Source: Nostoc sp. 'Peltigera membranacea cyanobiont' 210A
GTDB lineage: Bacteria > Cyanobacteriota > Cyanobacteriia > Cyanobacteriales > Nostocaceae
Length of the DNA stretch: 64,000 nucleotides
Direction: 5' to 3'
Assembly (NCBI RefSeq): GCF_002246015.1
Contig: NZ_NOLJ01000012.1
Coordinates: 185,525 to 249,524 of the forward strand
Shown here: in pieces, positions 9,108-18,082 of the stretch
Numbering within the stretch: the stretch's first letter is position 1
Layout: every line of letters starts with the position of its first letter
Position numbers and translations under genes: made by a program
The notes under the pieces: generated by a model
Told to the model about the DNA's origin: nothing
Seen by the model: the letters and a program-made list of their open reading frames with translations, nothing else
Database searches by the model: none

Positions 9108-9271
9108 TATAGCAATCCTAAATCATTCGTGAGATTTGTTCTCTTTTTATTGGCATACTTTTCTACAAGATGCTGCGCGTACCCCACGAGGAAGCAAGCT
9201 ACATGTAGTGTCTCGTAGAGAGACGGTTCGTCATCACCTAGATCGATCGTCACTCAGATAGGATTGCTATA
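9108..9271. mobile_element. MITE-like element, 164 bp with 13-bp terminal inverted repeats
   Basis: TATAGCAATCCTA (9108-9120) and its exact complement TAGGATTGCTATA (9259-9271) bound a non-coding 164-bp segment with internal palindromes around CTCGTAGAGAGACG. A related end, TATAGCAATCCT, occurs at 58203. No transposase is inside, so any mobility would be in trans. Confidence 0.65.
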
Positions 9272-9720
9272 TAAGGCATTTTGACTAGTCAAGACAATTT
9301 TAAAAAATTGGGTTTTGTTGAGAACAATAAAAAACAATACATTCATCATTATCCCAAATTACAAATAAATAGGGTTGGTTTTTATACCCCTAATTTAATC
9401 TAATCTACTGATACAGATGTAGATTTCAAAGTTTTTATACTCCCTTATTTTAAGCAAGATATATCCATCAGCCAGATTTTAATTCATGCTGAATTCTTCT
9501 TGATAAAAAATCAATATTTATTTTGGATGAAATTCTTGATTATTGTGAATTTCTTATAAAGATGTAAATGCCTTGCAGAAAATCATATAGTTTTCGTAAA
9601 GCTAAATCAGGTTTTTGAGGAATGCAATTACATAGCTAAGATGAATTTCTCAGTGACTTCAAAAAGAAACAAAGTCAAACAAGATCTCTGACATATATAT
9701 AGTTTAAATTTCACACAAAG

Positions 9721-9758
9721 TGCTGAAGTTAATCTTAATGATAACTTCAGCATTTTTT
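9721..9758 (+). terminator. Orphan intrinsic terminator (possible end of a small RNA)
   Basis: A perfect 11-bp stem (TGCTGAAGTTA / TAACTTCAGCA, loop of 10) is followed directly by six Ts at 9753-9758. It points rightward, but no gene lies upstream on the plus strand and the next gene starts 160 bases later. It could end a small RNA transcribed from about 9600, or act as an attenuator for the kinase. Confidence 0.7.
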
Positions 9759-9917
9759 CAATTTATTTACAGTAAAAGAGGAATTGCTGCATATATAAAA
9801 ATAAATAAAGTATTAAGATCGGTAGCAGGTTGGCATAAACAAGATTATATCCATGTATTAAGAAATTGTATTTTCAGCATATTACCTTAATAATTTAGGC
9901 AGAGCAGGCAGGCAAAA

Positions 9918-12900
9918 GTGTTTTCTAAAAAGGTGCAGAGCTACGTTAAACAAATCATAGTTGAAGAAGAAATACAACAGGATGAAAAAGTATTCTGCCA
10001 GCAGGCAGATATTGCTCCTCTGATGATTTGGATGTCTGGATATAATGCACTTTACTGTTACTTCAATTCTAATTGGCTGAAATTTACTGGAACACATCTC
10101 ACAAAAGCCGCGTCTGCATCTGCGCTAGAAGAGGAAATAGGCAATATTTGGACTGGCAGCGTCCATCCAGAAGATAGACAGCGATGCGAAGATATATACC
10201 TGAGAGCATTTGCGACGTATGAATCCTTCCAGAGGCAATATCGTCTGCGTAGTGCTAGTGGCGAATATCGCTGGATTTTAGATACAGCCGCGCCACGATT
10301 TGCGGCAGATGGTAGCTTTGTTGGTTACATCGGTTATTGTATCGATCTAACAGGAGTGCCGATAGGGATCAGCCAACCTTCCCTAACAGAAAGCTACTCG
10401 CTATCGACAAATTCTTCTCGTCGCCTACGTAAAATTACAGATAGAGAACGGGCGACAGAATTAGCAAAAGCATTAGAGCAACTGCAAACTGAAATTCGCA
10501 AACGCCAAGCAGTTGAAGCACAGTTACGCCAAAAAACATCAGAATTTGCCGCGATTTTGCAAGTACTTCCTGATTCCTACTTTCGTCTTGATGCTGATGG
10601 AAGTATTCTGGATTACAAGCAAGGGTTGATGGAGAGTCTGTATATTCCACCAGAAGATTGTCAGGGTAAGAGTTTGCGCGAATGCTTACCGACTGCTGTA
10701 GGCGATCGCTTCCATCAAGCAATAACTCAAGTACTGGAAACTCAATATGAAGTCAGTTTTGAATATACCTTACCGTTACCGGAAAAAAATAATAATTTTG
10801 AAGCTAGATTATTACCATTACCAGACCGACAAATTATAGTTCTTATCCGCGACACCAGCAACAACATCCAAGCAGCCTTAATAGAAAGTGATGCCAAGTT
10901 CCGCAGCATTGTAGAAAATGCCAACAACGTTATTTTTGCGCTGACACTTGAAGGGATATTTTCTTACGTTTCTCCTAACTGGACTGAGATTTTTGGGCAT
11001 GAGGTTGCAGAGGTTGAAGGCAAATCCTTTATTCCCTTTATACATCCTGACGATGTGCATATCTGTGTCGATTATTTTCAAAGAATTTTGACAACAGGCG
11101 AAAAACAAAAAGCAATTGAATATCGAGTCCAATACAAAAATGGTAGTTGGCGATGGCATACAAGCAACTCATCTGCGATTAAAGATGCTAATGGCAATGT
11201 TTTGTACTTTGTTGGTATTTGCTATGACACCACCGACCGTAAAGAAGCAGAAGTAGCTCTAGCAGAACGAGCGCGTTTAGCAAATTTTCGTGCCGATGTA
11301 GACGCAGCATTGACTCAGAGTGACAGTTTACAGAATATGATGCGCCGCTGCACTGACGCCTTAGTTGAACATCTTGATGCAGCCTTTGCTCGCATCTGGA
11401 CGCTAAACGAACAAGACAACGTATTGGAGTTGCAAGTCAGTTCTGGGATGTACACCCATGTCAATGGGCCCCATAAATGTGTGCCAATCGGTCAATTCAA
11501 AATTGGTTTGATTGCCGAAGAAGGCAAACCCCACTTAACTAACTCTGTGCAGACAGATCCCCGCATTGCTAACAAAGAGTGGGCACAGCGAGAGGGTATG
11601 GTCGCCTTTGCTGGCTATCCCTTGATTGTTGAAGATGAAACTGTAGGGGTGATAGCCATGTTTGCCCGCCAAACAGTTACAGAATCAACTTTCAAAGCAT
11701 TGGAATTTGCCGCTCAAGAGATTGCCATTGGCATCAAGCGCAAACAAGTAGAAATTGCACTCAGAGAAAGCGCCCAGCGAGAAGCACTACTGAATCGTCT
11801 TTCTAGTCAAATTCGAGCTTCTTTGGATCTCAATCACATTGTGGAAACCGCAGTACAGGAGATTCATAACTTATTCGAGATCGATCGCTGCGTCTTCTTT
11901 TGGTATCGGCAAGATGCTGATGTACCATACTGGGAAAAAGTCTATGAGGTGAAAAATTCCTTTTTACCCTGTCTGCTTAACGACCAAGAAGCAACTCATG
12001 CCGAAATCAAATTAATCGCAGCCAAAACCTTGAACGGAGAAATCATCCGCATTGATGATACTGAGACTGTGGGCGATTCCATAGCACAGCAATTTTTGCA
12101 GGATTTTGGTTTTACTGCCTTTATGGCGCTGCCTGTACACACTCAATCTGGTGAAATTGGTGCATTTAGCTGTGGTTATTGTAGTGGCTTTCGCCCTTGG
12201 CTAAACAACGAAGTAGAATTACTACAAGCAGTTACAGTTCAACTAGCGATCGCTATTGACCAAGCTAAACTTTACACCCAAAGTCGCATCACTGCCCAAA
12301 CTGCCCAAGACAAAGCCCAGCAACTAGAAGCAGCACTGCTAGAACTTCAACAAACTCAAGCGCAACTGATTCAAACTGAAAAAATGTCCAGTTTAGGACA
12401 ATTGGTTGCAGGTATTGCCCACGAAATCAATAATCCCGTCAATTTCATCTACGGCAATATTAGCCACGCCAGTGAATATACTAAGGATTTGCTGCACTTA
12501 GTAGAACTTTATCAACAGAGTTACTACCCACCAACACCAGAGATTGATCGACAAATAAATAACATTGATTTAGACTTTCTCCGGCAAGATTTACCCAAAA
12601 TCTTGGAGTCTATGAAAATGGGAGCCGAACGCATTCGGCAGATTGTCCTATCTTTACGCAATTTTTCTCGTCTTGATGAAGACGGTACAAAAGCAGTAGA
12701 TATTCATCAAGGTATGGATAGCACCTTGCTGTTGTTGCAAAATCGCCTAAAAGCCAAACCAGGACATCCCGAAATCCAAGTAATCCGAGACTACGGCAAC
12801 CTACCACCAGTAGTGTGTCACGCTGGACAGATGAATCAGGTGTTTATGAATCTGTTGACAAATGCGATCGATGTTTTAGAAGAGTCATTTGTCACTTGTA

Positions 12901-13370
12901 CTGAGCGTAGTCGTTGGCGCAGCCTCTCGGAGAGAAGTATTTGTCATACCCTGCGGGAAGACAAAGCGCCTATGTCATTAGTAAACAACACTGAACAAAG
13001 GACAAATGAACGGCAGTTGCTTCTCCTGTCCGAGACGCTGCGCGAACAAGCCGGGAAACCCGTCCAACGCAATGCCTCCCAAGGAGAAATGACTTTTCCG
13101 CAGATTCGCATTCGCAGCCTCATTCAAGAAGACCATGTAATCATTAGAATTGCTGACAATGGCCCAGGCATGACTAAGGAAGTACGCAAACGCATATTTG
13201 ACCCCTTCTTCACTACAAAACCTGTGGGTAAGGGCACAGGTATGGGATTATCAATTAGCTACCAAATTATAGTCCAAAAACACGGTGGAAAAATCCAGTG
13301 TATTTCAGCACCAGGAGAAGGTGCCGAGTTTGTTGTGATGATTCCACTAAAGCAAGAACCCTCAACGTAG
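9918..13370 (+). CDS. PAS-GAF sensor histidine kinase (orphan)
   Basis: This 1150-residue cytoplasmic sensor kinase has no membrane helix. Domains in order: PAS (about 40-135), PAS (about 205-300), PAS (about 322-435, with a WRWHTSNS PAC end), GAF (about 460-600), GAF (about 630-790), coiled coil, HisKA with the phospho-acceptor in GIAHEINNPVN (His near 834), and HATPase with NQVFMNLLTNAID, ADNGPGM and GKGTGMGLSI. Between the N box and DNGPGM about 68 residues (about 990-1057) are encoded by dispersed-repeat DNA. It starts at GTG after AGGCAGG. No response regulator is adjacent, so the partner is unknown. Confidence 0.9.
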   Translation: MFSKKVQSYVKQIIVEEEIQQDEKVFCQQADIAPLMIWMSGYNALYCYFNSNWLKFTGTHLTKAASASALEEEIGNIWTGSVHPEDRQRCEDIYLRAFATYESFQRQYRLRSASGEYRWILDTAAPRFAADGSFVGYIGYCIDLTGVPIGISQPSLTESYSLSTNSSRRLRKITDRERATELAKALEQLQTEIRKRQAVEAQLRQKTSEFAAILQVLPDSYFRLDADGSILDYKQGLMESLYIPPEDCQGKSLRECLPTAVGDRFHQAITQVLETQYEVSFEYTLPLPEKNNNFEARLLPLPDRQIIVLIRDTSNNIQAALIESDAKFRSIVENANNVIFALTLEGIFSYVSPNWTEIFGHEVAEVEGKSFIPFIHPDDVHICVDYFQRILTTGEKQKAIEYRVQYKNGSWRWHTSNSSAIKDANGNVLYFVGICYDTTDRKEAEVALAERARLANFRADVDAALTQSDSLQNMMRRCTDALVEHLDAAFARIWTLNEQDNVLELQVSSGMYTHVNGPHKCVPIGQFKIGLIAEEGKPHLTNSVQTDPRIANKEWAQREGMVAFAGYPLIVEDETVGVIAMFARQTVTESTFKALEFAAQEIAIGIKRKQVEIALRESAQREALLNRLSSQIRASLDLNHIVETAVQEIHNLFEIDRCVFFWYRQDADVPYWEKVYEVKNSFLPCLLNDQEATHAEIKLIAAKTLNGEIIRIDDTETVGDSIAQQFLQDFGFTAFMALPVHTQSGEIGAFSCGYCSGFRPWLNNEVELLQAVTVQLAIAIDQAKLYTQSRITAQTAQDKAQQLEAALLELQQTQAQLIQTEKMSSLGQLVAGIAHEINNPVNFIYGNISHASEYTKDLLHLVELYQQSYYPPTPEIDRQINNIDLDFLRQDLPKILESMKMGAERIRQIVLSLRNFSRLDEDGTKAVDIHQGMDSTLLLLQNRLKAKPGHPEIQVIRDYGNLPPVVCHAGQMNQVFMNLLTNAIDVLEESFVTCTERSRWRSLSERSICHTLREDKAPMSLVNNTEQRTNERQLLLLSETLREQAGKPVQRNASQGEMTFPQIRIRSLIQEDHVIIRIADNGPGMTKEVRKRIFDPFFTTKPVGKGTGMGLSISYQIIVQKHGGKIQCISAPGEGAEFVVMIPLKQEPST
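12885..13090 (+). repeat. Dispersed repeat absorbed in frame into the kinase
   Basis: This stretch contains CTTGTACTGAGCGTAGTCG..., also found at 32921-32970 after mgtE, plus CCCTGCGGGAAG...AAAGCGCC and GAGACGCTGCGCGAAC motifs seen in several intergenic repeats of this window. It has no stop in the kinase frame and translates to a low-complexity Arg/Ser/Glu-rich linker inside the HATPase domain. Confidence 0.75.
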
Positions 13371-13445
13371 ATATCACACAATAGAGATATGAGTGAAAAA
13401 ATGTAGAACCGTAGCACTGCTACATCTCTACAGGGGTTCTGGATA

Positions 13446-13660
13446 ATATCATGTCCGCTTGATTGCTTATTAAACCCGAAGAACCCCACCCCCGCCAAAG
13501 CTACGCTTTCTCTCCCCTCCCCGCTCTTCGGGAGGGGATTAAGGGGAGCCAGCGCGGTCTTCTCTACGAGACGCTGCGCGATGGGGGTTTCCCCCATGAG
13601 CGACTGGCGTGTGGGGTGCAATAACTGTAGTTAGCATAACTAATTATGCGGACATGATAT
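13446..13660. mobile_element. MITE-like element, 215 bp with perfect 13-bp inverted ends
   Basis: ATATCATGTCCGC (13446-13458) and GCGGACATGATAT (13648-13660) are exact inverted repeats. The interior has a GC-rich palindrome (CTCCCCTCCCCGC...) and a GGGGGTTTCCCCC hairpin. About 110 bp of it recurs in opposite orientation at 36780-36890, including one terminal repeat. It is non-coding. It follows a small palindrome (13402-13432, TGTAGAACCGTAGCA arms) just after the kinase gene. From 13661 to the next gene at 13963 I see nothing else. Confidence 0.7.
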
Positions 13661-13962
13661 AACGCATATTTAATTTCTGGAGATATCTAACCTTAATCTA
13701 AGCTTAATCAAAAATTAACCTAATAGTTGTTAACTAAGATCAACTCACTTTTTGCTGCAACATTTGAACCCCCTCAATAACCTAAAATTTACAGGAATTG
13801 GGGGGATTATCTCTTTTAGTATAAGGAATTAGGTTTTCAAAACGTTGCAATGGTAGTACTATCTTTGCGTAGGCATAGCCCAACCCAGGCGATGTACACA
13901 ACGAACTGAACCTACGCACCTTATAAAAAAATCCCTGAGTACAAATCAGATAGAAGGCTGGG

Positions 13963-14685
13963 ATGATACAACCCCAAAGTCAAAATAGTATCACCTACAC
14001 ACGCGTTATCCACCTAAGTCATGTAATTGACATAGATATTCCTCAATGGTCTGGAGATCCCACAGTAGAATTTGAGACTGTGGCTGAACTAAATAATGAT
14101 GGTTATTACCTGCGGCGTTTCTCCTTGGGGGAACATAGCGCTACCCATATCAATGCTCCTAACAGTTTTCATAGTTCTGCTTTGGGAATTGACCAATACC
14201 CAGCCCAGTCTTTGGTTATACCAGCGGTGGTCATAAATATTTGCCAAGCCACAGCGGATAATTCTGATTATGCCCTGACTATTGCTGATGTTTTGGCTTG
14301 GGAAGAAGAACACGGTGAAATTTCTCCTGGCTGCGTAGTTTTACTGAATACTGGTTGGCAAAAAAAGTGGTTGGATAAAAGTGCATTCCTCAATCATGAT
14401 GCTCAAGGGATTCCACACTTTCCCGGATTTGGAAGCGATGCCACTCAATTTTTACTCGATGAACGGCAAATCGCTGGGGTAGGAATTGATACTCATGGTG
14501 TAGACCCCGGACAGGATAACAGTTTTACGATTAACCGCCTAGTTTTAGAACAACCGCGCATTGTATTAGAGAATCTGACAAATTTGGATCAACTGCCACC
14601 TAAAGGTACTACTCTAGCGATCGCACCTCTAAGATTACGTGGTGGTTCTGGTTCTCCTGTTGGAGTATTGGCGTTAGTGCCTTAA
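13963..14685 (+). CDS. Cyclase-family (kynurenine formamidase-like) metal hydrolase
   Basis: This 240-residue protein belongs to the putative cyclase family, which includes kynurenine formamidase (KynB). The start VIHLSHVIDIDIPQWSGDP, the metal-site segment GEHSATHINAPNSF (residues about 57-70), and a downstream TGWQKKW and GVGIDTHGVDPG are the usual blocks. KynB-type enzymes have THxDAP; here Asp is Asn, so metal binding or substrate may differ. It is probably cytosolic. It precedes an aldehyde dehydrogenase by about 110 bases, perhaps co-transcribed in a small catabolic pair. The substrate cannot be named from sequence. Confidence 0.85.
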   Translation: MIQPQSQNSITYTRVIHLSHVIDIDIPQWSGDPTVEFETVAELNNDGYYLRRFSLGEHSATHINAPNSFHSSALGIDQYPAQSLVIPAVVINICQATADNSDYALTIADVLAWEEEHGEISPGCVVLLNTGWQKKWLDKSAFLNHDAQGIPHFPGFGSDATQFLLDERQIAGVGIDTHGVDPGQDNSFTINRLVLEQPRIVLENLTNLDQLPPKGTTLAIAPLRLRGGSGSPVGVLALVP

Positions 14686-14794
14686 CTTTTATATCGATAT
14701 TTACTTATCGCGCCAATTTCCTAAACTTGAGGATAACCTAGAAAGCAAGCAAACTTAATACACAAGTTTCAGTGGATCATCGGAGATTTTCAAA

Positions 14795-16291
14795 ATGACA
14801 ACTCCGCTATCTTGCCGCAATTATATAGATGGCCAATGGTTGAGTGCTGGAGAGGAAGCAACCCTAGAAAGTCGCAACCCTGCCGACAAAACCGAAGTGG
14901 TGGCCACATTTCCCCGTTCCCAAGTTCAGGATGTAAATACAGCAGTAGCCGCCGCCCGTAAAGCCTACCGTAGTTGGCGCACAGTCCCAGCCCCAGCGAG
15001 GGCAGAATACATCTTTCGCGTTGGGGAAATATTACTTCAGCATAAAGAAGAACTTGCCCAGTTAATCAGTCGGGAAATGGGTAAACCTTTGACAGAAGCC
15101 AGGGGAGATGTGCAAGAAGGTATTGACTGCGCCTTTTACAGTGCTGGCGAAGGACGGCGACTATTTGGGCAAACGACACCCTCGGAAATGTCCAATAAAT
15201 TCGCCATGACTGTGCGGATGCCCATCGGAGTCTGCGCCTTAATTACTCCCTGGAATTTCCCGGTGGCAATTCCTTGCTGGAAAGCTATGCCAGCCTTGGT
15301 GTGTGGCAATACAGTTATTCTCAAACCTGCCGAAGATACTTCCGCCTGTGCCACTAAATTGATTGAAATTTTTCAACAAGCAGGTTTACCACCAGGAGTA
15401 ATTAACTTGGTGCATGGTTTGGGAGAAGAGGCGGGGAAAGCTTTAGTTGAGCATCCCAATGTAGATTTGGTATCGTTTACTGGTTCTTCAGAAACGGGTG
15501 CTTTTGTCGGCGCTACTTGTGGACGCACTCACAAGCGTGTCTGTTTGGAAATGGGTGGTAAAAACGCTCAAGTGGTAATGGAAGATGCCGATTTAGAACT
15601 TGCTCTCGATGGTGCAGTGTGGGGAGCATTTGGGACAACTGGGCAACGGTGTACGGCTACCAGTCGCTTGATTTTGCATCGTGATATCAAGGAAAAATTT
15701 ACCGCTATGCTTTATGAGCGTACCAGTAAGTTACGCTTGGGTGCTGGCAGTGACTATGATACAGATATTGGCCCAATAGTCAATGAAAAGCAACTCCAAC
15801 AGGTGAGGAAATATTTGGATATCGCTCGTGACGAAGGAGCAAAGGTTTTAATTGGTGGGGAAATTGCTAGTGAAGGCTCATTGAAAAACGGTTACTTTTT
15901 TCAACCAACTATTTTGGATGATGTAACTTCTGATATGCGAGTTGCTCGTGAAGAGATATTTGGGCCAGTAGTGGCATTAATTGAGGTTAGCTCCTTTGAG
16001 GATGCGATCGCAATTCTCAACGATAGCAATTATGGTCTTTCTTCTTCAGTTTACACCCGCGATATCAACCGGGCTTTTACTGCCATGCGCGACATCGAAG
16101 CAGGTATCACCTATATTAACGGCCCCACTATTGGCGCAGAGGTACACTTGCCCTTTGGTGGTGTGAAACAAACCGGTAACGGACACCGCGAAGCTGGAAC
16201 TACTGCTTTGGATGTTTTCACAGAATGGAAAAGTGTCTACGTTGACTTCTCTGGAAGTTTGCAACGCGCTCAGATAGATAACCGCAGTTAA
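14795..16291 (+). CDS. NAD(P)-dependent aldehyde dehydrogenase
   Basis: This full-length 498-residue ALDH has a Rossmann segment ITPWNFPVAIPCWK, the FTGSSETG cofactor motif, catalytic Glu in LEMGGKNAQVV, and the nucleophile Cys in GQRCTATSRL. EEIFGPVVALIEV and LPFGGVKQTGNGHREAG complete the family pattern. It resembles semialdehyde dehydrogenases (succinate or ketoglutarate semialdehyde type), oxidising an aldehyde to an acid in the cytosol. The substrate is uncertain. It follows the cyclase-family gene and ends at a convergent hairpin terminator. Confidence 0.9.
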   Translation: MTTPLSCRNYIDGQWLSAGEEATLESRNPADKTEVVATFPRSQVQDVNTAVAAARKAYRSWRTVPAPARAEYIFRVGEILLQHKEELAQLISREMGKPLTEARGDVQEGIDCAFYSAGEGRRLFGQTTPSEMSNKFAMTVRMPIGVCALITPWNFPVAIPCWKAMPALVCGNTVILKPAEDTSACATKLIEIFQQAGLPPGVINLVHGLGEEAGKALVEHPNVDLVSFTGSSETGAFVGATCGRTHKRVCLEMGGKNAQVVMEDADLELALDGAVWGAFGTTGQRCTATSRLILHRDIKEKFTAMLYERTSKLRLGAGSDYDTDIGPIVNEKQLQQVRKYLDIARDEGAKVLIGGEIASEGSLKNGYFFQPTILDDVTSDMRVAREEIFGPVVALIEVSSFEDAIAILNDSNYGLSSSVYTRDINRAFTAMRDIEAGITYINGPTIGAEVHLPFGGVKQTGNGHREAGTTALDVFTEWKSVYVDFSGSLQRAQIDNRS

Positions 16292-16364
16292 TTCTCAATC
16301 ACAGTTAACAAAACTTAGAAGGTAATAGGTTTTATCTGACTTGTGCAGGTATAAAACTCAGATA

Positions 16365-16411
16365 ATGAACTACCTCTAGCTGTGCGAAAGTTTGAGCTAG
16401 GGGTAGTTCAT
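16365..16411. terminator. 17-bp hairpin between convergent genes
   Basis: Arms 16365-16381 (ATGAACTACCTCTAGCT) and 16395-16411 pair with a single G-T-type mismatch around a 13-base loop. The right arm overlaps the stop codon of the Uma2 gene (16408-16410). It may terminate transcription from both sides. Confidence 0.6.
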
Positions 16412-17148
16412 AGTAAATTTGGGTCAATTCCTTGTTGTTGTAATCTGGCTAAAAGTTCTTGAAGCTGCTGCTGAGTTTGTTCTAGCTGTTGTTGCTGTTG
16501 TGCGTTTACCTCTTCTGGAGTTTGGTATCTGTTACCATCTTGGTCATACCAAAACAGCCATTCTCGTGTTCTTCCTTGATAAGTACCCTGTTCTCGTCCA
16601 ATCCCTAAACCAATTTCTGGCATCCAAATTTTATCGCCGATTTGTAAAATATACTTACCTTCAACTAAGCGATAAACTTCTAAACGTTGACGCTTACGAC
16701 GTAGCCGCGTTGGTGCATAAATGACGTAATATAAAATGCCTAATTGGGCATAATCTATTTTCTTTTGTTCATATTCACCATTGTAGGTTTGAGAAACCAC
16801 TTCTAAAGCTAAAATGGGCGTAATCCCTTCTTCTTCCCAGAAAACGTAACTAGAACGTCCGTTTTCTCCAACAAAACGTTCAACACCTAAACTCAAAAAC
16901 CCATCGGGGACTATAGCTGGTTGTAATGGTGTATAGTAAATTCCCATGTTGATACCGAAAAACCAGTCATCACGGGTTTGCCAAATCGAGGCTAAGATGG
17001 CTAACAATAAATTAGGAATTAATATTTGTAGTTCGTTATCCACAGGGGTATCATCAGAATCTGGTAATTCCGCCGATGAAGGTAGGCAGTCTAAGGGATT
17101 GTAGTTATACATAATACTTGGTGGTTGACAGTTATCAGTTAACACCAT
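16408..17148 (-). CDS. Uma2-family (DUF820) PD-(D/E)XK nuclease-like protein
   Basis: This 246-residue protein shows the family order: LPSSAELPDSDDTPVDNE at the start, VPDGFLSLGVER, WEEEGITPILALEVVSQTY (the catalytic-type E-V-V-S segment), YEQKKIDYAQLGILYYVIY, then a Gln-rich coiled-coil tail. Uma2 proteins are numerous in cyanobacteria, have a restriction-endonuclease fold and no established role. It is clearly paralogous to the gene at 49412-50113. The first ATG (17148) lies inside a dispersed repeat starting at 17144, so the 5' end may have been remodelled; an ATG at 17112 is an alternative. Confidence 0.85.
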   Translation of the reverse strand: MVLTDNCQPPSIMYNYNPLDCLPSSAELPDSDDTPVDNELQILIPNLLLAILASIWQTRDDWFFGINMGIYYTPLQPAIVPDGFLSLGVERFVGENGRSSYVFWEEEGITPILALEVVSQTYNGEYEQKKIDYAQLGILYYVIYAPTRLRRKRQRLEVYRLVEGKYILQIGDKIWMPEIGLGIGREQGTYQGRTREWLFWYDQDGNRYQTPEEVNAQQQQQLEQTQQQLQELLARLQQQGIDPNLL

Positions 17149-17241
17149 TTTTTCAGACTAGATGCAGAATTCCCGGAAGTGACTTCAGGGTTCTGCGATC
17201 GCTTAATTATAAAAACTTACTGCGAGCAAAGCAATCTTTGA
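17144..17241 (+). repeat. Left direct repeat flanking the XisHI cassette
   Basis: It begins ACCATTTTTTCAGACTAG and ends with a 48-base block (17194-17241) that is identical to 18664-18711. A further partial copy of the start lies at 17263. The related copies enclose the UPF0175-like, xisI and xisH genes. Confidence 0.75.
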
Positions 17242-17435
17242 AAAGAGCGATCGCTCTTTGATACCATTTTTTCAGATTAGATGCTCTAATAAGCCGCTTT
17301 CAGCCACGCTAGTACAGCAGAGCGTAAATAAGCCAACTATTTGGAATACCTGAAACGTTTTCACAATCTCCTAGACATTGCTTGCAGAAGTTTGGGAGAA
17401 TCTAGAGGATATTCAGTCGCTAGCTTGAAATACCT

Positions 17436-17675
17436 ATGACTAGTAAGGAAGAATTAAGAAGTGTTGCCTCAGAAATTCCATTATTTAATAATATTGAGCA
17501 AAAAGAAAGATTTTTGTTTGTGATCGGGGCGTTATTTTCGAGAGTTATTAGTTTGAAAAAAGCCGCAAAAATCATGGAAATTGAGCCTGATGTATTTCTT
17601 CAACTATTAGATTTAATGGGACTGGAATTTTCCTACTTGACTGAACAAGATATCGCTATAGAAAAGGATTGGTAG
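17436..17675 (+). CDS. UPF0175-like small protein (possible antitoxin)
   Basis: This 79-residue protein has a helical C-terminal half, VISLKKAAKIMEIEPDVFLQLLDLMGLEF, resembling the HTH-like motif of UPF0175 proteins, which are often antitoxins of DUF3368/PIN-type toxins. No toxin is next to it. It is convergent with xisI and lies inside the direct-repeat cassette. Assignment rests on a short motif, so confidence is moderate. It may be an orphan antitoxin or a regulator of the neighbouring XisHI pair. Confidence 0.6.
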   Translation: MTSKEELRSVASEIPLFNNIEQKERFLFVIGALFSRVISLKKAAKIMEIEPDVFLQLLDLMGLEFSYLTEQDIAIEKDW

Positions 17676-17740
17676 GGTGTGTGAAGGTTGTTTTTAACTC
17701 TTCTCCCTGTTAACGTAATAATTCCCAGAGAAAATAATCT

Positions 17741-18082
17741 TTAAACTGTCGCAAACTCAGTATATTTCCGCACTTCTGGAGGCTGAAAAGCCAAGACAAT
17801 ATCAATTGGAGGAACATTTAAACGCATTAACTCGGTTGCCATTCCTTCTTCAGTCAAATCTTCTTCAATGTAAATTTTTTCATTTTTAATGCGAATATAT
17901 ACAGAAATTCCTTTAACTCTTTTTCCTTGTTTCCAACCAATATTGAACCACAAATATTGACTTCTCTCATCATCAAACATTAACACTTCATCCACATCAA
18001 AAACAGAAACTTGTGAAGATATTCTTTGATACTCTGTTAAGATTTGCTTGATCAGATTTTGATATTGAGTTAACTTATCCAT
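17741..18082 (-). CDS. xisI: XisI-like protein
   Basis: This 113-residue protein fits the XisI family in length and pattern (MDKLTQYQNLIKQIL, DERSQYLWFNIGW, VYIRIKNEKIYIEEDLTEEG, VPPIDIVLAFQPPEVRKYT). In Anabaena, XisI acts with XisH to control XisF-dependent excision of the fdxN element in heterocysts. Here no xisF and no fdxN element is present. The frame overlaps xisH by 13 bases, so translational coupling is likely. Many cyanobacteria hold orphan xisHI pairs of unknown role; the pairing resembles a toxin-antitoxin or nuclease-partner unit. Confidence 0.9.
   Translation of the reverse strand: MDKLTQYQNLIKQILTEYQRISSQVSVFDVDEVLMFDDERSQYLWFNIGWKQGKRVKGISVYIRIKNEKIYIEEDLTEEGMATELMRLNVPPIDIVLAFQPPEVRKYTEFATV

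Larger units (their letters stand above)
9005..9917. other. 0.9-kb spacer between divergent genes
   Basis: No coding frame is supported here. It holds a MITE-like element (9108-9271) and a perfect terminator hairpin (9721-9758), listed separately. The rest is AT-rich sequence that would include the promoters of the GTPase gene (leftward) and the sensor kinase (rightward). Confidence 0.6.
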
